A stretch of DNA of 64,000 nt from Algibacter sp. L3A6 (GCF_009796825.1 NZ_CP047030.1:2689001-2753000); one strand, 5' to 3'. Shown: positions 8,010-16,703, numbered from the stretch's first letter. The notes: a model not told the origin generated them from the letters alone. Numbers and translations are program-made.

Positions 8010-9487
8010 TAACGAGAAATAAAGTCGCTATTAATATACATTTCGTTTTCGAATTTGTTGCCTGTTAAAGGTGTTTCTAAAAGTTTAAAATCGCCTTGTT
8101 TGGTAACAGTACTTCGTCCGCTAATACCTCTAATATCATCTAAGGCCGTTTTTAAAATAGCTTCGTTTTCGTCCCCAAATGGCAAGGTAACATTCCAATA
8201 ATCAGATTCGTTAATTTCGGCTAGGTTAGGTATAAAACCATCGGCATAATCACTGTCTCCATTTTTATTATAAATTTGAAATACAATGGGCTGTAGAGCG
8301 TTTAAGTGCGAAGAGTTTGCTGTACTTTGATTTAAGTAATCAGAGGAAGGAGAATCGTATAAAGTAATAGACCCTACGTTTTTTCCATAAGTTGTAGTAC
8401 CAATAAGTTTTACAGGCATGTATGGTGCTAGTCCATTAATAATCATTTCACTAGCCGATGCTGTGTTACCAGAAGTTAAAATATAGACTTGGTTTAAAGT
8501 ACTCAGGCGATTAATGGCTTGTGTACCGGTTCTTTCACTATCGCTGTTGTATACGTTTAAAGTGTTTGCAAAGTTGTAATAATCGTTTTCGTCTTGTTGT
8601 TTACTGTTAAAAATTAACTCAGCAAAACGCTCTTTATTGGCGTTAGCATAAATCATACTAGCTAGGTAAACAGATGTTTCTACAGATCCGCCACCGTTAA
8701 GTCTTAAATCTAATACCAACTCGCTAATGTTTTGGTCTTTAAAAAAGCCAAAGGCTTCGTTTAACTCGTCGTTGTATGATGATCTAAAGGCGTTATACAC
8801 TAAATAACCAACTTTTTTTCCATCGATATCTGAAAAGACTTTGGTTAAATATACCGGGTTTTCTGAGATTACAGCAGATGAAATTGTTTTATCTTCTATA
8901 GCAGTTAAAGTACCAGTATTTTCTGAAACGAAAGATAAAGTAACATCATCTTGATATAGACCATTTATGGCTGTGTTGTATGTTGTAGTTGTTAGAACCG
9001 TACCGTTAATAGCGTTTATAATATCGCCTCGATTAATATTGGCTGCACTAGCAGGAGAATCGTCGGCTACGTGGCGTACATATATAATAACATCGCCTTC
9101 TGTATTTATTTGAACACCTTGAAAGCGTAAACCGAAAGATTTACTAATACCTTGAAAGGCTTGTTCTTGTTCTATATAATCTTCTATAAACCAAGAAAAA
9201 CGATCGACGACATCGGTTTGGTAAATAAGACTGTTAAATAAGTTTTCTGGAGAAGAATATTGATTTAAATAGGCTTGGTAAGCGCTATTATCGTCAGTTT
9301 TAGAGTCGGCTAAATCGGGTACAAGGTCTTGCCAGTTGTACCAAGAGTTCATGGCTTTCCACACAAAGTCGTTTATTTCTTCGGTTTTCTCAGTTTCTGA
9401 GACAATAATATCGTCTTCATCTTTAAAACAACTAGTTGCAGCTAAGGATATTAAGGTAATAAGGAAAAGGCTTTTTATATTTTTCAT
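8009..9487 (-). CDS. S41-family C-terminal processing peptidase, PDZ lipoprotein
   Basis: This 492-aa envelope protease has a lipoprotein signal (Cys20, followed by FKDEDD). An N-terminal helical region is followed by a PDZ-type segment (about residues 110-200, FQGVQINTEGDVIIYVRHV, SPASAANINRGDIINAING). The S41 catalytic domain (about 215-430) contains LDLRLNGGGSVETS, the Ser-bearing TSGNTASASEMI and the Lys-bearing TTYGKNVGS. Only general proteolytic activity in the periplasm or at the cell surface can be predicted. It overlaps the DUF71 gene by 1 nt and is upstream of it, so the two probably share a promoter. Confidence 0.88.
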   Translation of the reverse strand: MKNIKSLFLITLISLAATSCFKDEDDIIVSETEKTEEINDFVWKAMNSWYNWQDLVPDLADSKTDDNSAYQAYLNQYSSPENLFNSLIYQTDVVDRFSWFIEDYIEQEQAFQGISKSFGLRFQGVQINTEGDVIIYVRHVADDSPASAANINRGDIINAINGTVLTTTTYNTAINGLYQDDVTLSFVSENTGTLTAIEDKTISSAVISENPVYLTKVFSDIDGKKVGYLVYNAFRSSYNDELNEAFGFFKDQNISELVLDLRLNGGGSVETSVYLASMIYANANKERFAELIFNSKQQDENDYYNFANTLNVYNSDSERTGTQAINRLSTLNQVYILTSGNTASASEMIINGLAPYMPVKLIGTTTYGKNVGSITLYDSPSSDYLNQSTANSSHLNALQPIVFQIYNKNGDSDYADGFIPNLAEINESDYWNVTLPFGDENEAILKTALDDIRGISGRSTVTKQGDFKLLETPLTGNKFENEMYINSDFISR

Positions 9488-9638
9488 GTTATTTTTTTTA
9501 GTAGAGCACGATATTTAAAACTCTAAATTTAGGTACATTATTGTGTAATAAAAAATATTGTTACGGTTTAAAAATCAAACATTATGCCGTGTTTAACGAT
9601 ATTGTTTTTAGTTTAGACTGTTTTTGGAGGCAGACCTT

Positions 9639-9750
9639 ACGTAAGGGATAGCAGTGGAAAGCCCACAGTAAGCCCGATGAGAATCGGGATTACGAGGACT
9701 TGGAGCGTATAGCCCGACCCTTTGTAGCTTTTGCGGAAAAGGGATACGCC
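9639..9750 (+). ncRNA. Structured intergenic element, copy A (long variant)
   Basis: This is the only notable content of the 367-nt gap between the S41 gene and the sigma-factor gene. It begins ACGTAAGGGATAGCAGTGG. It then contains a strong hairpin at 9668-9693 (GTAA.CCCGAT, loop GAGA, ATCGGG.TTAC), the core TATAGCCCGACCC, and a 3' module in which GCGTAT (9705-9710) pairs with ATACGC (9744-9749) around CCCTTT/AAAGGG. It shares GGGAT, AAGCCC and AGCCCGACCC with copies B and D elsewhere in the window. It may be a small RNA, a 5' UTR element of the sigma operon or an intergenic repeat. The strand is chosen by analogy with the other copies and is uncertain. Confidence 0.5.
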
Positions 9751-9854
9751 CAAATTATTTTAAAGTTTTTTTTTATTTGATGTAACAAATGAGAAATGCA
9801 GTCGTCGTAACTTAAATAGCCGTAACCAAGCTGTTTTAATAAAACCAATTCAAA

Positions 9855-10364
9855 ATGACTCAAACGGAGTTTTTAAATGTTGTAATGCCTTTTAAGGATA
9901 AAGTGTTTCGGTTAGCGAAACGCTTATTAGTTTCGACGGAAGAAGCCGAAGATGCGACCCAAGAGGTTTTAATTAAGTTGTGGAACAATAAGAAAAAGAT
10001 TGCTGAGTATAAAAACGTGGAGGCTTTTTCGATGACGATGACTAAGAATTTTTGTTTCGATAAGTTGAAATCGAAACAGGCGCAGAATCTTAAAATTGTT
10101 CATACAAATTACGAGGATAAACAAACGGCTTTACAAAAGCAAGTTGAATTAAATGATAGCGTAAACTGGGTGTCGAAAATTATTGAAGATTTACCCGAGT
10201 TACAGAAAACAATAATTCAGCTAAGAGATATAGAAGAGTATGATTTAGATGAGATTTCGAAAATGTTGGATATGAATAATACAGCAGTACGCGTAAACTT
10301 ATCGAGAGCAAGAAAAGCAATAAGAGAAAAACTGACTAATACACATAATTATGGTATTAAATAA
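9855..10364 (+). CDS. ECF-type RNA polymerase sigma-70 factor
   Basis: This 169-aa sigma factor has region 2 at about residues 8-75 (VFRLAKRLLVSTEEAEDATQEVLIKLW) and region 4 at about 105-160 (LPELQKTIIQLRDIEEYDLDEISKMLDMNNTAVRVNLSRARK, a helix-turn-helix for the -35 region). The length is usual for an ECF sigma without extra domains. Its stop lies inside the next gene (14-nt overlap), and that gene encodes a membrane-anchored partner that is probably its anti-sigma factor. The regulon and stimulus are unknown, and autoregulation of this four-gene operon is likely. Confidence 0.92.
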   Translation: MTQTEFLNVVMPFKDKVFRLAKRLLVSTEEAEDATQEVLIKLWNNKKKIAEYKNVEAFSMTMTKNFCFDKLKSKQAQNLKIVHTNYEDKQTALQKQVELNDSVNWVSKIIEDLPELQKTIIQLRDIEEYDLDEISKMLDMNNTAVRVNLSRARKAIREKLTNTHNYGIK

Positions 10365-10842
10365 TATAGAAAATTTACTAGAAAAATACGAGAATGGCGA
10401 AACAAGCCTAAAGGAAGAGCAGCTGTTAAAAAACTATTTTGCAGGAGACAATGTTGCACCCCATTTAGAAATGTATAAACCTATGTTTGGCTATTTTTTG
10501 GTAAGCAAGCAGGAGCAATTTAATAAGGATATTCCTTTTAAAACAGAAACTAAGGCAACCAAGCGTAATTTTAATTACAAATGGCTTTCGGTAGCTGCAG
10601 TAGCGGTTTTAATGATTGGGTTTTACTTTGGAAGTGGTTCGTTAAATAATGATGATTTAGGAACTTATGAAGATCCGGAAGTGGCTTTAATGGAGTTAAC
10701 AAAATCGTTAGAAATGATTTCGCAAAATTTTAATAAAGGTGTGTCTACAGTAAATTATTTAGACGAATTGGAGAAAGGTAAAGCAACCCTTGGATATCTA
10801 AACGAAATTGATAATGCTACAGGATTAATTTTTAAAAACTAA
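10351..10842 (+). CDS. Probable membrane anti-sigma factor
   Basis: This 163-aa protein has a cytoplasmic N-terminal part resembling flavobacterial anti-sigma partners (LLEKYENGETSLKEEQLLKNYF, about residues 8-30), one membrane span near residues 75-95 (WLSVAAVAVLMIGFYFG), and a periplasmic tail of about 65 residues. It overlaps the ECF sigma gene by 14 nt, indicating translational coupling and roughly equal synthesis. No zinc-binding HxxxCxxC motif is seen, so it is not a ZAS-type anti-sigma. Function is inferred from architecture and position. Confidence 0.75.
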   Translation: MVLNNIENLLEKYENGETSLKEEQLLKNYFAGDNVAPHLEMYKPMFGYFLVSKQEQFNKDIPFKTETKATKRNFNYKWLSVAAVAVLMIGFYFGSGSLNNDDLGTYEDPEVALMELTKSLEMISQNFNKGVSTVNYLDELEKGKATLGYLNEIDNATGLIFKN

Positions 10843-10852
10843 TTGAGAAAAA

Positions 10853-11443
10853 ATGAAGAATTCAAATAAATTAAAATCAAATACAATGAGAAATAGATTA
10901 ATAGTATTCGTAATGGCTGTAATGTTAGTACCATTAACAGGAATGGCGCAAAAAGATGTTTTTGAGAAATATAGTGACAACTCGGATGTGACGTATGTAT
11001 CGATAAAACCAAAAATGTTTCAAATGATTGCCAAAATGGGAATTAATGTGGAAGATGAAGAAGCTAAGGCTTATATGGATATGGTAAAAAGCATTACAAG
11101 TTTTAAAACCATGATTACCGATAATAAAGTGATCGCTGCAGATCTTGCTAAATGGGTAAAATCGCGCTCTAGTGCTTTAGAGGAATTAATGGAAGTGAAA
11201 GACGATGGTACTAACGTGAATTTTTACGTAAAAGAAGGTAAAGATGCCGACCATGTTAAGGAGCTTTTAATTTTTGTAAATGGCGTTGATAAGTTTATGG
11301 AAGAAGGTATTGAAGTAGGTGGAAAGGAACGTAAAATTGAAACCGTTGTGGTATCGCTAACCGGTGATATTGACCTAAATGAAATTTCTAAACTTACGGA
11401 TAAAATGAATATCCCAGGAGGTAAGCATTTAGATAAAAAGTAA
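10853..11443 (+). CDS. DUF4252 family secreted protein
   Basis: This 196-aa protein reads as an exported DUF4252 protein. If translation begins at the internal ATG (10886), a clean signal peptide results (RNRLIVFVMAVMLVPLTGMAQ). Beginning at 10853 adds eleven polar residues. The mature part contains DVTYVSIKPKMFQMIAKMG and ends in a charged segment. DUF4252 has no known activity. It lies 10 nt after the anti-sigma gene and is followed by a second, divergent DUF4252 gene, an arrangement common in flavobacteria. It may be an effector of the sigma operon. Confidence 0.75.
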   Translation: MKNSNKLKSNTMRNRLIVFVMAVMLVPLTGMAQKDVFEKYSDNSDVTYVSIKPKMFQMIAKMGINVEDEEAKAYMDMVKSITSFKTMITDNKVIAADLAKWVKSRSSALEELMEVKDDGTNVNFYVKEGKDADHVKELLIFVNGVDKFMEEGIEVGGKERKIETVVVSLTGDIDLNEISKLTDKMNIPGGKHLDKK

Positions 11444-11518
11444 TAGTTTAATACTGTTCAACAGATGTTTTACTTAAATATAAAAACAATTTCATCAATC
11501 AAATTAATACCATCAATC

Positions 11519-12061
11519 ATGAAACGAGCTATTAATCACTTGTTATTAGGTCTTTTTGCTACAGTTATGTTAGTTAGCTGTAGCAGCGGGCCAACTTTAC
11601 AAACTTATTTTGTAGACCACCAAGAGGCGCCAAATTTTATTTCGCAAGATTTACCAATTTCTATGTTGAAAGTAGATAAATCTAGTTTTACAGAAGAGCA
11701 AAATGAAGCTTTTAACTCTGTAACCCGTTTAAACTTTATTGGCTATAAGGCTAATGAAAGTAACACAGAGGATATAAAAGTAGAAATTGCTGCGGTTAAA
11801 GAAATTCTAAAGGATGAGAAATACAACGAACTTATTGAGTTTAGTGATAAAGGCAATAAGATTGCTGTAAAATATATAGGCACTGATGATGAGGCAGATG
11901 AGATTATTATTTTCGGAAGCTCTAAAGAATATGGTTTTGGTATTGTGCGTGTTTTAGGTAGCGACATGAATCCATCAAAAATGGGAACTCTGATTGGTGC
12001 ATTAAAAGGTGCCAATTTTGATAAAGACCAACTTAAAGATATTCAAAACTTTTTTAAATGA
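11519..12061 (+). CDS. DUF4252 family lipoprotein
   Basis: An open frame extends back to 11465, but the ATG at 11519 gives a typical lipoprotein signal (MKRAINHLLLGLFATVMLVSC, lipobox Cys21), so that start is preferred. The roughly 180-aa product has the DUF4252 layout of the preceding gene, with mostly different sequence. It is the last gene of the sigma/anti-sigma operon and is followed by a strong terminator. Localisation is inner leaflet or outer membrane lipoprotein. Molecular function is unknown. Confidence 0.72.
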   Translation: MKRAINHLLLGLFATVMLVSCSSGPTLQTYFVDHQEAPNFISQDLPISMLKVDKSSFTEEQNEAFNSVTRLNFIGYKANESNTEDIKVEIAAVKEILKDEKYNELIEFSDKGNKIAVKYIGTDDEADEIIIFGSSKEYGFGIVRVLGSDMNPSKMGTLIGALKGANFDKDQLKDIQNFFK

Positions 12062-12097
12062 TTTAACTCGTAATCATTACAGTTAAATGTTAATGTA

Positions 12098-12134
12098 AAA
12101 AGGGACACTTTTGCCGAAGTGTCCCTTTTTTTAT
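12098..12134 (+). terminator. Intrinsic terminator of the sigma-factor operon
   Basis: AAAAGGGACACTT and AAGTGTCCCTTTT form a 13-bp stem around a TTGCCG-type loop and end in a T7 run. The flanking A-run also makes it usable for leftward transcription ending after the small ORF at 12148. Confidence 0.88.
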
Positions 12135-12147
12135 GAGTGTATTTTAA

Positions 12148-12315
12148 CTATTTTAAATTCTGTTTGGTGTAGATAATATTGTAAACAATGGTTATAAACA
12201 AAACAGATATTACGGTTAAAACAATATAGTTATCGAGAATCTGTAAAACACCTGTGCAAAAAATAACCGCTACAAGAACGCCACAGAGTATTAAAGACGT
12301 TTTATCATCAAACAT
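12148..12315 (-). CDS. Candidate small two-span membrane protein, 55 aa, downstream of purB
   Basis: The frame runs from the ATG at 12313-12315 to the TAG at 12148-12150 and is 55 codons long. The product starts MFDDKTS and contains two hydrophobic stretches (LILCGVLVAVIFCTGVLQIL and YIVLTVISVLFITIVYNII) joined by DN, then a TKQNLK tail. It begins 1 nt after the purB stop codon and ends just before the bidirectional terminator, as expected for a real last gene of the purB transcript. I do not recognise the family. Expression is unproven, but composition and position both favour a genuine gene. Confidence 0.6.
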   Translation of the reverse strand: MFDDKTSLILCGVLVAVIFCTGVLQILDNYIVLTVISVLFITIVYNIIYTKQNLK

Positions 12316-12316
12316 A

Positions 12317-13660
12317 TTATATACCAGTATAGTTGCTAGGTGTAATATTTTTTAATTCCGTTTTTATAACGTCTGTTACTTCCAGAGTATCTATAAAGTT
12401 AGAAATAGAGGCTTGGTTTATTTTCTCGTTAGTACGCGTTAAACCTTTTAAAGCTTCATAGGGATTTGGGTATGCCTCACGACGTAATATCGTTTGGATA
12501 GCCTCGGCAACCACGGCCCAGTTGTTTTCTAAATCTTGAGCAAATTTATCTTCATTTAAAAGTAATTTGTCTAAACCTTTTACGGTAGATTTAAAAGCAA
12601 TTAAGGTATGTCCGAAAGGCACCCCAACATTACGTAAAACCGTACTATCTGTTAAATCACGTTGTAATCTTGAAACTGGTAATTTAGCCGAAAGATGCTC
12701 AAAAATAGCATTTGCAATTCCTAAGTTTCCTTCAGAGTTTTCAAAATCTATTGGGTTTACTTTATGTGGCATTGCAGAACTACCTACTTCACCAGCTTTA
12801 ATTTTTTGTTTAAAATAATCTGTAGAAACGTAAGTCCAGATATCGCGATCTAAATCTAAGATAATGGTGTTTATACGTTTTAAGGTATCAAACAAAGCCG
12901 CCATATGGTCGTAATGCTCAATTTGTGTTGTAGGGAACGAGTGGTGTAACCCTAATTTTTCCTGAACAAATGTGCTTCCAAAAGCTTTCCAATCAATATT
13001 TGGGTAAGCGACGTGGTGCGCATTAAAATTACCCGTTGCACCACCAAATTTGGCTGCGCTTGGTATATCATTCAATAAATTAAATTGCTCTTGTAAACGT
13101 ACAACAAACACTTCAATTTCTTTACCTAAACGTGTTGGTGATGCTGGTTGCCCGTGCGTTCTTGCTAGCATTGGTATGTGTGCCCAATCTTTAGATAATG
13201 TTTTAAGTTTTTCTAAAACCACAAAATACTCAGGTACGTAAACATCATTCATAGCTTCCTTAATGCTTAAAGGAATTGCTGTGTTGTTTATATCTTGAGA
13301 GGTTAACCCAAAGTGGATAAACTCTTTGTATGCAGAAAGGTTTAAAGCATCAAATTTTTCCTTTATAAAATACTCAACCGCTTTAACATCGTGGTTGGTT
13401 ACACTTTCAATTTTTTTAATAGCAAGTGCATCTTCCGAAGAAAAATTCTTATAAATACCTCTTAAATCTTCAAATATATTCTTGTCAACAGATTCTAACT
13501 GAGGTAAAGGAATTTCACAAAGTGCAATGAAATATTCAATTTCTACTAAAACACGATATTTAATTAGAGCTTCTTCCGAAAAATAAGGTGCTAATTCATT
13601 TACTTTACTTCTATAACGACCATCGATTGGTGATATGGCGTTTAATGCTGATAATGACAT
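12317..13660 (-). CDS. purB: Adenylosuccinate lyase
   Basis: This 447-aa PurB catalyses two steps of purine synthesis: SAICAR to AICAR, and adenylosuccinate to AMP, each releasing fumarate. It is a cytoplasmic homotetramer of the fumarase/aspartase superfamily. Seen directly are SPIDGRYRSK at the N-terminus, TSQDINNTA, the TRTHGQPASPTRLGKE segment (about residues 165-180), and the superfamily signature GSSAMPHKVNPIDFE (about 290-305). The length fits the bacterial enzyme. A near-consensus -7 box (TATCTTTA, about 13687-13694, minus strand) lies upstream. The HEAT-like gene further upstream is on the same strand. Confidence 0.97.
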   Translation of the reverse strand: MSLSALNAISPIDGRYRSKVNELAPYFSEEALIKYRVLVEIEYFIALCEIPLPQLESVDKNIFEDLRGIYKNFSSEDALAIKKIESVTNHDVKAVEYFIKEKFDALNLSAYKEFIHFGLTSQDINNTAIPLSIKEAMNDVYVPEYFVVLEKLKTLSKDWAHIPMLARTHGQPASPTRLGKEIEVFVVRLQEQFNLLNDIPSAAKFGGATGNFNAHHVAYPNIDWKAFGSTFVQEKLGLHHSFPTTQIEHYDHMAALFDTLKRINTIILDLDRDIWTYVSTDYFKQKIKAGEVGSSAMPHKVNPIDFENSEGNLGIANAIFEHLSAKLPVSRLQRDLTDSTVLRNVGVPFGHTLIAFKSTVKGLDKLLLNEDKFAQDLENNWAVVAEAIQTILRREAYPNPYEALKGLTRTNEKINQASISNFIDTLEVTDVIKTELKNITPSNYTGI

Positions 13661-13749
13661 AGTTTATTTGATTTTTTTGAAGCTGTAAAGATAGTTTTTT
13701 TCGTTGGAAGTCGGAAGTCGGATGCTTGAAGATTTAACGGTTTTTAAAT

Positions 13750-14316
13750 TTATTTTTTCTTCATTTTTTTTAGAATAATTCGTGCTCGTGCTTTAAATGC
13801 AGCACTTTGAGTTGGATAATCACGATCTAAAATTATTTTTAATTCTGAATGAATCCAATCAAAATCTTTTCCGAATAAAAACAGCGCAACCATGCTATAA
13901 GCTTTAGCTGCAACTTTTTCATCATTAATCATATAATCAAAACAGGTTTCAATAATACGTTCTTGCTGCGTTTTCGTTAAAGCTGTTTTTATGAGGTTAT
14001 CTTCTTTAGAGTAGTAGTGCTGTGCTAAAATTTGACATATTTTGGCCACAGGGCGCACTGCAGGATCTAAATGTACTTTGTTTATATCTTGGGTAAAAGC
14101 CTCTAAATAAGGTGCTATAGTATCGGTATTTTCGGTACACATAAACTCTAAAACCCAGGCCGCTCGTGGCGATAGTTTATCGTCTACCATAAAAAGAAGA
14201 TCCAGTAACTTCGGGATTAACGTGGGATTGTTAATCAGCATTTTAGAATAAAACAAGCGCTTTTCTCTAGAATGGTTCACGTAATTTAATTCGTTGTACA
14301 GTTGCTCGGTAGTCAA
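13750..14316 (-). CDS. HEAT-like helical protein adjacent to purB
   Basis: This 188-aa, mostly alpha-helical protein has pairs of helices reminiscent of HEAT/ARM repeats (LLDLLFMVDDKLSPRAAWVLEFMC, VAAKAYSMVALFLFGKDF). No catalytic motif is visible. The frame opens with a TTG codon at 14316, giving MTTEQLYNEL. The next in-frame ATG is about 25 codons later, and the TTG start is preferred because NELNYVNHSREKR looks conserved. In databases this family is often labelled adenylosuccinate lyase simply because it neighbours purB, but it has none of the lyase motifs. A helical scaffold or adaptor role is a guess. Confidence 0.7.
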   Translation of the reverse strand: MTTEQLYNELNYVNHSREKRLFYSKMLINNPTLIPKLLDLLFMVDDKLSPRAAWVLEFMCTENTDTIAPYLEAFTQDINKVHLDPAVRPVAKICQILAQHYYSKEDNLIKTALTKTQQERIIETCFDYMINDEKVAAKAYSMVALFLFGKDFDWIHSELKIILDRDYPTQSAAFKARARIILKKMKKK

Positions 14317-14353
14317 ATGGATTGCTTATTTTTATGCTTTAAATTTAATTAAA

Positions 14354-14827
14354 ATGAAGATAGTAAAAAAAGTATTGTTGTTTTTATTAGTGGCCTTTGT
14401 GATCGGTCAATTTTTTGGTCCAGACAAAAATGAAGGTGATTTAGCTTCGATAGATGCTTTTTTAGCTGAAACAAACCCGCCAGAAGATGTAAAACTCATT
14501 TTAAAAGAAACCTGTTACGATTGCCATAGTGATGTTACCCGATATCCTTGGTACAATAATATAACTCCGGTTAATTTTTGGTTAGCCCACCATGTAGAAG
14601 AAGGTAAAGAAGAACTTAATTTTTCTAATTGGGTTGGTAATTCTGTTAAACGAAAGGATCATAAGTTTGAAGAAATTATAGAAATGGTAGAGGAGAAGGA
14701 AATGCCTTTAGAATCTTATACTATTACACATTCTGAAGCTAAACTTAGCGATGCGCAAATTCAAGCTGTTGTAGATTGGGCCAAGTTAGTGCGTGTTACA
14801 TACGGAATGCAAGCAAAGCCTGAGTAG
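14354..14827 (+). CDS. Haem-binding domain protein (Haem_bd, single CxxCH)
   Basis: Translation from the ATG at 14354 gives 157 aa beginning MKIVKKVLLFLLVAFVIGQFFG, an N-terminal membrane anchor or signal. The frame is open back to 14294, but that start would precede the hydrophobic signal and is not preferred. The domain has one c-type haem site, CYDCH (about residues 54-58), followed by SDVTRYPWYNNITPVNFWLAHHVEEGK, typical of the PF14376 haem-binding domain. A periplasmic cytochrome-like electron-transfer role is likely. It stands alone between purB-linked genes and a glycosyltransferase. Confidence 0.86.
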   Translation: MKIVKKVLLFLLVAFVIGQFFGPDKNEGDLASIDAFLAETNPPEDVKLILKETCYDCHSDVTRYPWYNNITPVNFWLAHHVEEGKEELNFSNWVGNSVKRKDHKFEEIIEMVEEKEMPLESYTITHSEAKLSDAQIQAVVDWAKLVRVTYGMQAKPE

Positions 14828-14902
14828 GTTTAGTCACAGTCACAGTAGTGGTTGTATTAGAATAGGAGAGCAGTCATTACGGTTTAATATCATATAATTT
14901 AA

Positions 14903-16138
14903 GTGAATAAAAAAGTATTAATTATCGGTTTTGTTTGGCCAGAGCCTAAAAGTTCTGCTGCAGGTAGCCGAATGATGCAGTTAATTGAAACCTTTAAAAG
15001 TCAAGATTACAACATCACGTTTGCGAGTCCGTGTGCAAAAAGCGATAATGCTTTTAATTTAGAAAGTATAGGTGTTTCTCAAACTGCTATCGAATTGAAT
15101 AATTCTAGTTTCGATACGTTTGTAAAAGATTTTAACCCAGACTTTGTGCTTTTCGATCGTTTTATGATGGAAGAACAATTTGGCTGGCGTGTTACCGAAA
15201 ACTGCCCAAATGCTATAAAGATTTTAGATACTGAAGATTTACATAGTTTACGTAAAGGCCGCCATCAGGCATTTAAAGATAATGTTTTGTTCGATAAAAG
15301 CTATTTGTTTAACGATACAGCAAAACGAGAAATAGCAAGTATTCACCGTTGCGATTTAACCTTAATTATTTCGGAAGCGGAAATGGATATTTTAAAAAAT
15401 GACTTTAAAGTAGATGAGGCTTTATTGCTTTATTTACCGTTTATGTTAGAGCCAATTTCTGAGGATGCCATTACTAAGCTTCCTAAGTTTGAAACCAGAC
15501 AACATTTTATAACCATTGGTAATTTTCTACATGAACCTAATTATAATGCGGTACTTTATCTAAAAGATACTATTTGGCCATTAATTAAAAAACAATTACC
15601 GCAAGCGGAATTACATATCTATGGGGCTTATGCGTCTCAAAAAGTAACACAGTTAAACAACGAGAAGCAAGGTTTTATAATAAATGGTTTTGCCGAAGAT
15701 GTACATACGGTTATGCAAGAAGTCAAGTTATGTTTAGCTCCAATTCGGTTTGGTGCAGGTTTAAAAGGTAAATTAATAGATGCCATGCAAAATGGTACAC
15801 CTATGGTAACTTCTAGCGTTGGGGCAGAAGGTATGTTTGGCGATTTTGAACCTAATGGGTTTATTGAAGATGATGCCAATAGTTTTGCAAACCAAGCCAT
15901 AGAGCTATATCAAAACGAAGTGCTTTGGAGTAAAATGCAGGAGAATGGATTTGCTATAATAAACAATCGATTCAATTCGCAAAAACATAAAAGTATGTTC
16001 TTATCGCGAATTGAATCGATTGTAGATCATTTAAATATACATCGCCAAAATAATTTTATGGGTCAAATGCTACATCATCATAGCATGCAGAGCACCAAAT
16101 TTATGAGCCGATGGATTGAAGAGAAGAATAAAGCCTAA
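14903..16138 (+). CDS. Glycosyltransferase, GT4-like
   Basis: This 411-aa cytoplasmic or peripheral glycosyltransferase has a GT-B fold. The N-terminal Rossmann domain opens with KVLIIGFVWPEPKSSAAGSRM. The C-terminal GT4-type donor-binding region contains FITIGNFLHEPNYNAV (about residues 205-220) and PIRFGAGLKGKLIDAMQNGTPMVTSS (about 278-303). The frame starts with GTG at 14903, and no nearer ATG would keep the first beta strand. The sugar and acceptor cannot be told. It is not in a polysaccharide cluster, and its stop overlaps the convergent J-domain gene by 4 nt. Confidence 0.85.
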   Translation: MNKKVLIIGFVWPEPKSSAAGSRMMQLIETFKSQDYNITFASPCAKSDNAFNLESIGVSQTAIELNNSSFDTFVKDFNPDFVLFDRFMMEEQFGWRVTENCPNAIKILDTEDLHSLRKGRHQAFKDNVLFDKSYLFNDTAKREIASIHRCDLTLIISEAEMDILKNDFKVDEALLLYLPFMLEPISEDAITKLPKFETRQHFITIGNFLHEPNYNAVLYLKDTIWPLIKKQLPQAELHIYGAYASQKVTQLNNEKQGFIINGFAEDVHTVMQEVKLCLAPIRFGAGLKGKLIDAMQNGTPMVTSSVGAEGMFGDFEPNGFIEDDANSFANQAIELYQNEVLWSKMQENGFAIINNRFNSQKHKSMFLSRIESIVDHLNIHRQNNFMGQMLHHHSMQSTKFMSRWIEEKNKA

Positions 16139-16581
16139 GCTTCTACTTCACTTTTCTTAATTTTTCTGTAGGTAAATGAGTTAAAGATGTTTCGTTTACC
16201 AAAACGTGTTTGTTTATCAGATTGTGAAAATTTGATATACAATGCTTTGTTTACACCAAAGAACTCATAAGTATTTCCGTCTAAAAAAGTAACTTCTAAA
16301 AGTAATCCTTTATGTTGCCAATCCATTATAGGTGTAGCAATAGTCGCATTAAATTCATCTAAATTAGCTGCTTTTGTTTCAGGAGCAATACTAACTAAAA
16401 AGTGGTAAGCGTCAATAATTTGTCTACTTTTTAATTCAGCTTCAATAGCTTTTTCATCTCCAGCCTGAAATTTATCAGGGTGCCATTCTTTTACTAAGTT
16501 TCTGTAAGAAGATTTTAGAGCTTTTAAACTCATATCTTGTTCGGCACCAAATAATTTCTTGTATTCATTAATACGTTTCAT
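16135..16581 (-). CDS. J-domain protein fused to a KTSC domain
   Basis: This 148-aa protein has an N-terminal J-domain (about residues 1-65). It shows the diagnostic HPD triad in WHPDKFQ, so it should stimulate the ATPase of DnaK-type chaperones. The C-terminal 60 residues (GNTYEFFGVNKALYIKFSQSDKQTRFGKRNIFNSFTYRKI) look like a KTSC domain, a small module also found alone and next to lysyl-tRNA synthetase-related genes. There is no Gly/Phe or zinc-finger region, so it is not a full DnaJ. It converges with the glycosyltransferase gene with a 4-nt overlap. Confidence 0.82.
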   Translation of the reverse strand: MKRINEYKKLFGAEQDMSLKALKSSYRNLVKEWHPDKFQAGDEKAIEAELKSRQIIDAYHFLVSIAPETKAANLDEFNATIATPIMDWQHKGLLLEVTFLDGNTYEFFGVNKALYIKFSQSDKQTRFGKRNIFNSFTYRKIKKSEVEA

Positions 16582-16703
16582 AAATCGTAATTCTAAATTT
16601 TGCGCGAAGATAGTCTTTTATATTAGTTTGCGAATTTGTAACGGAACTATTTCTTATATAAATTGCTGAAACGATGATTAATGAAGTAAAAATCCGATGA
16701 AAA

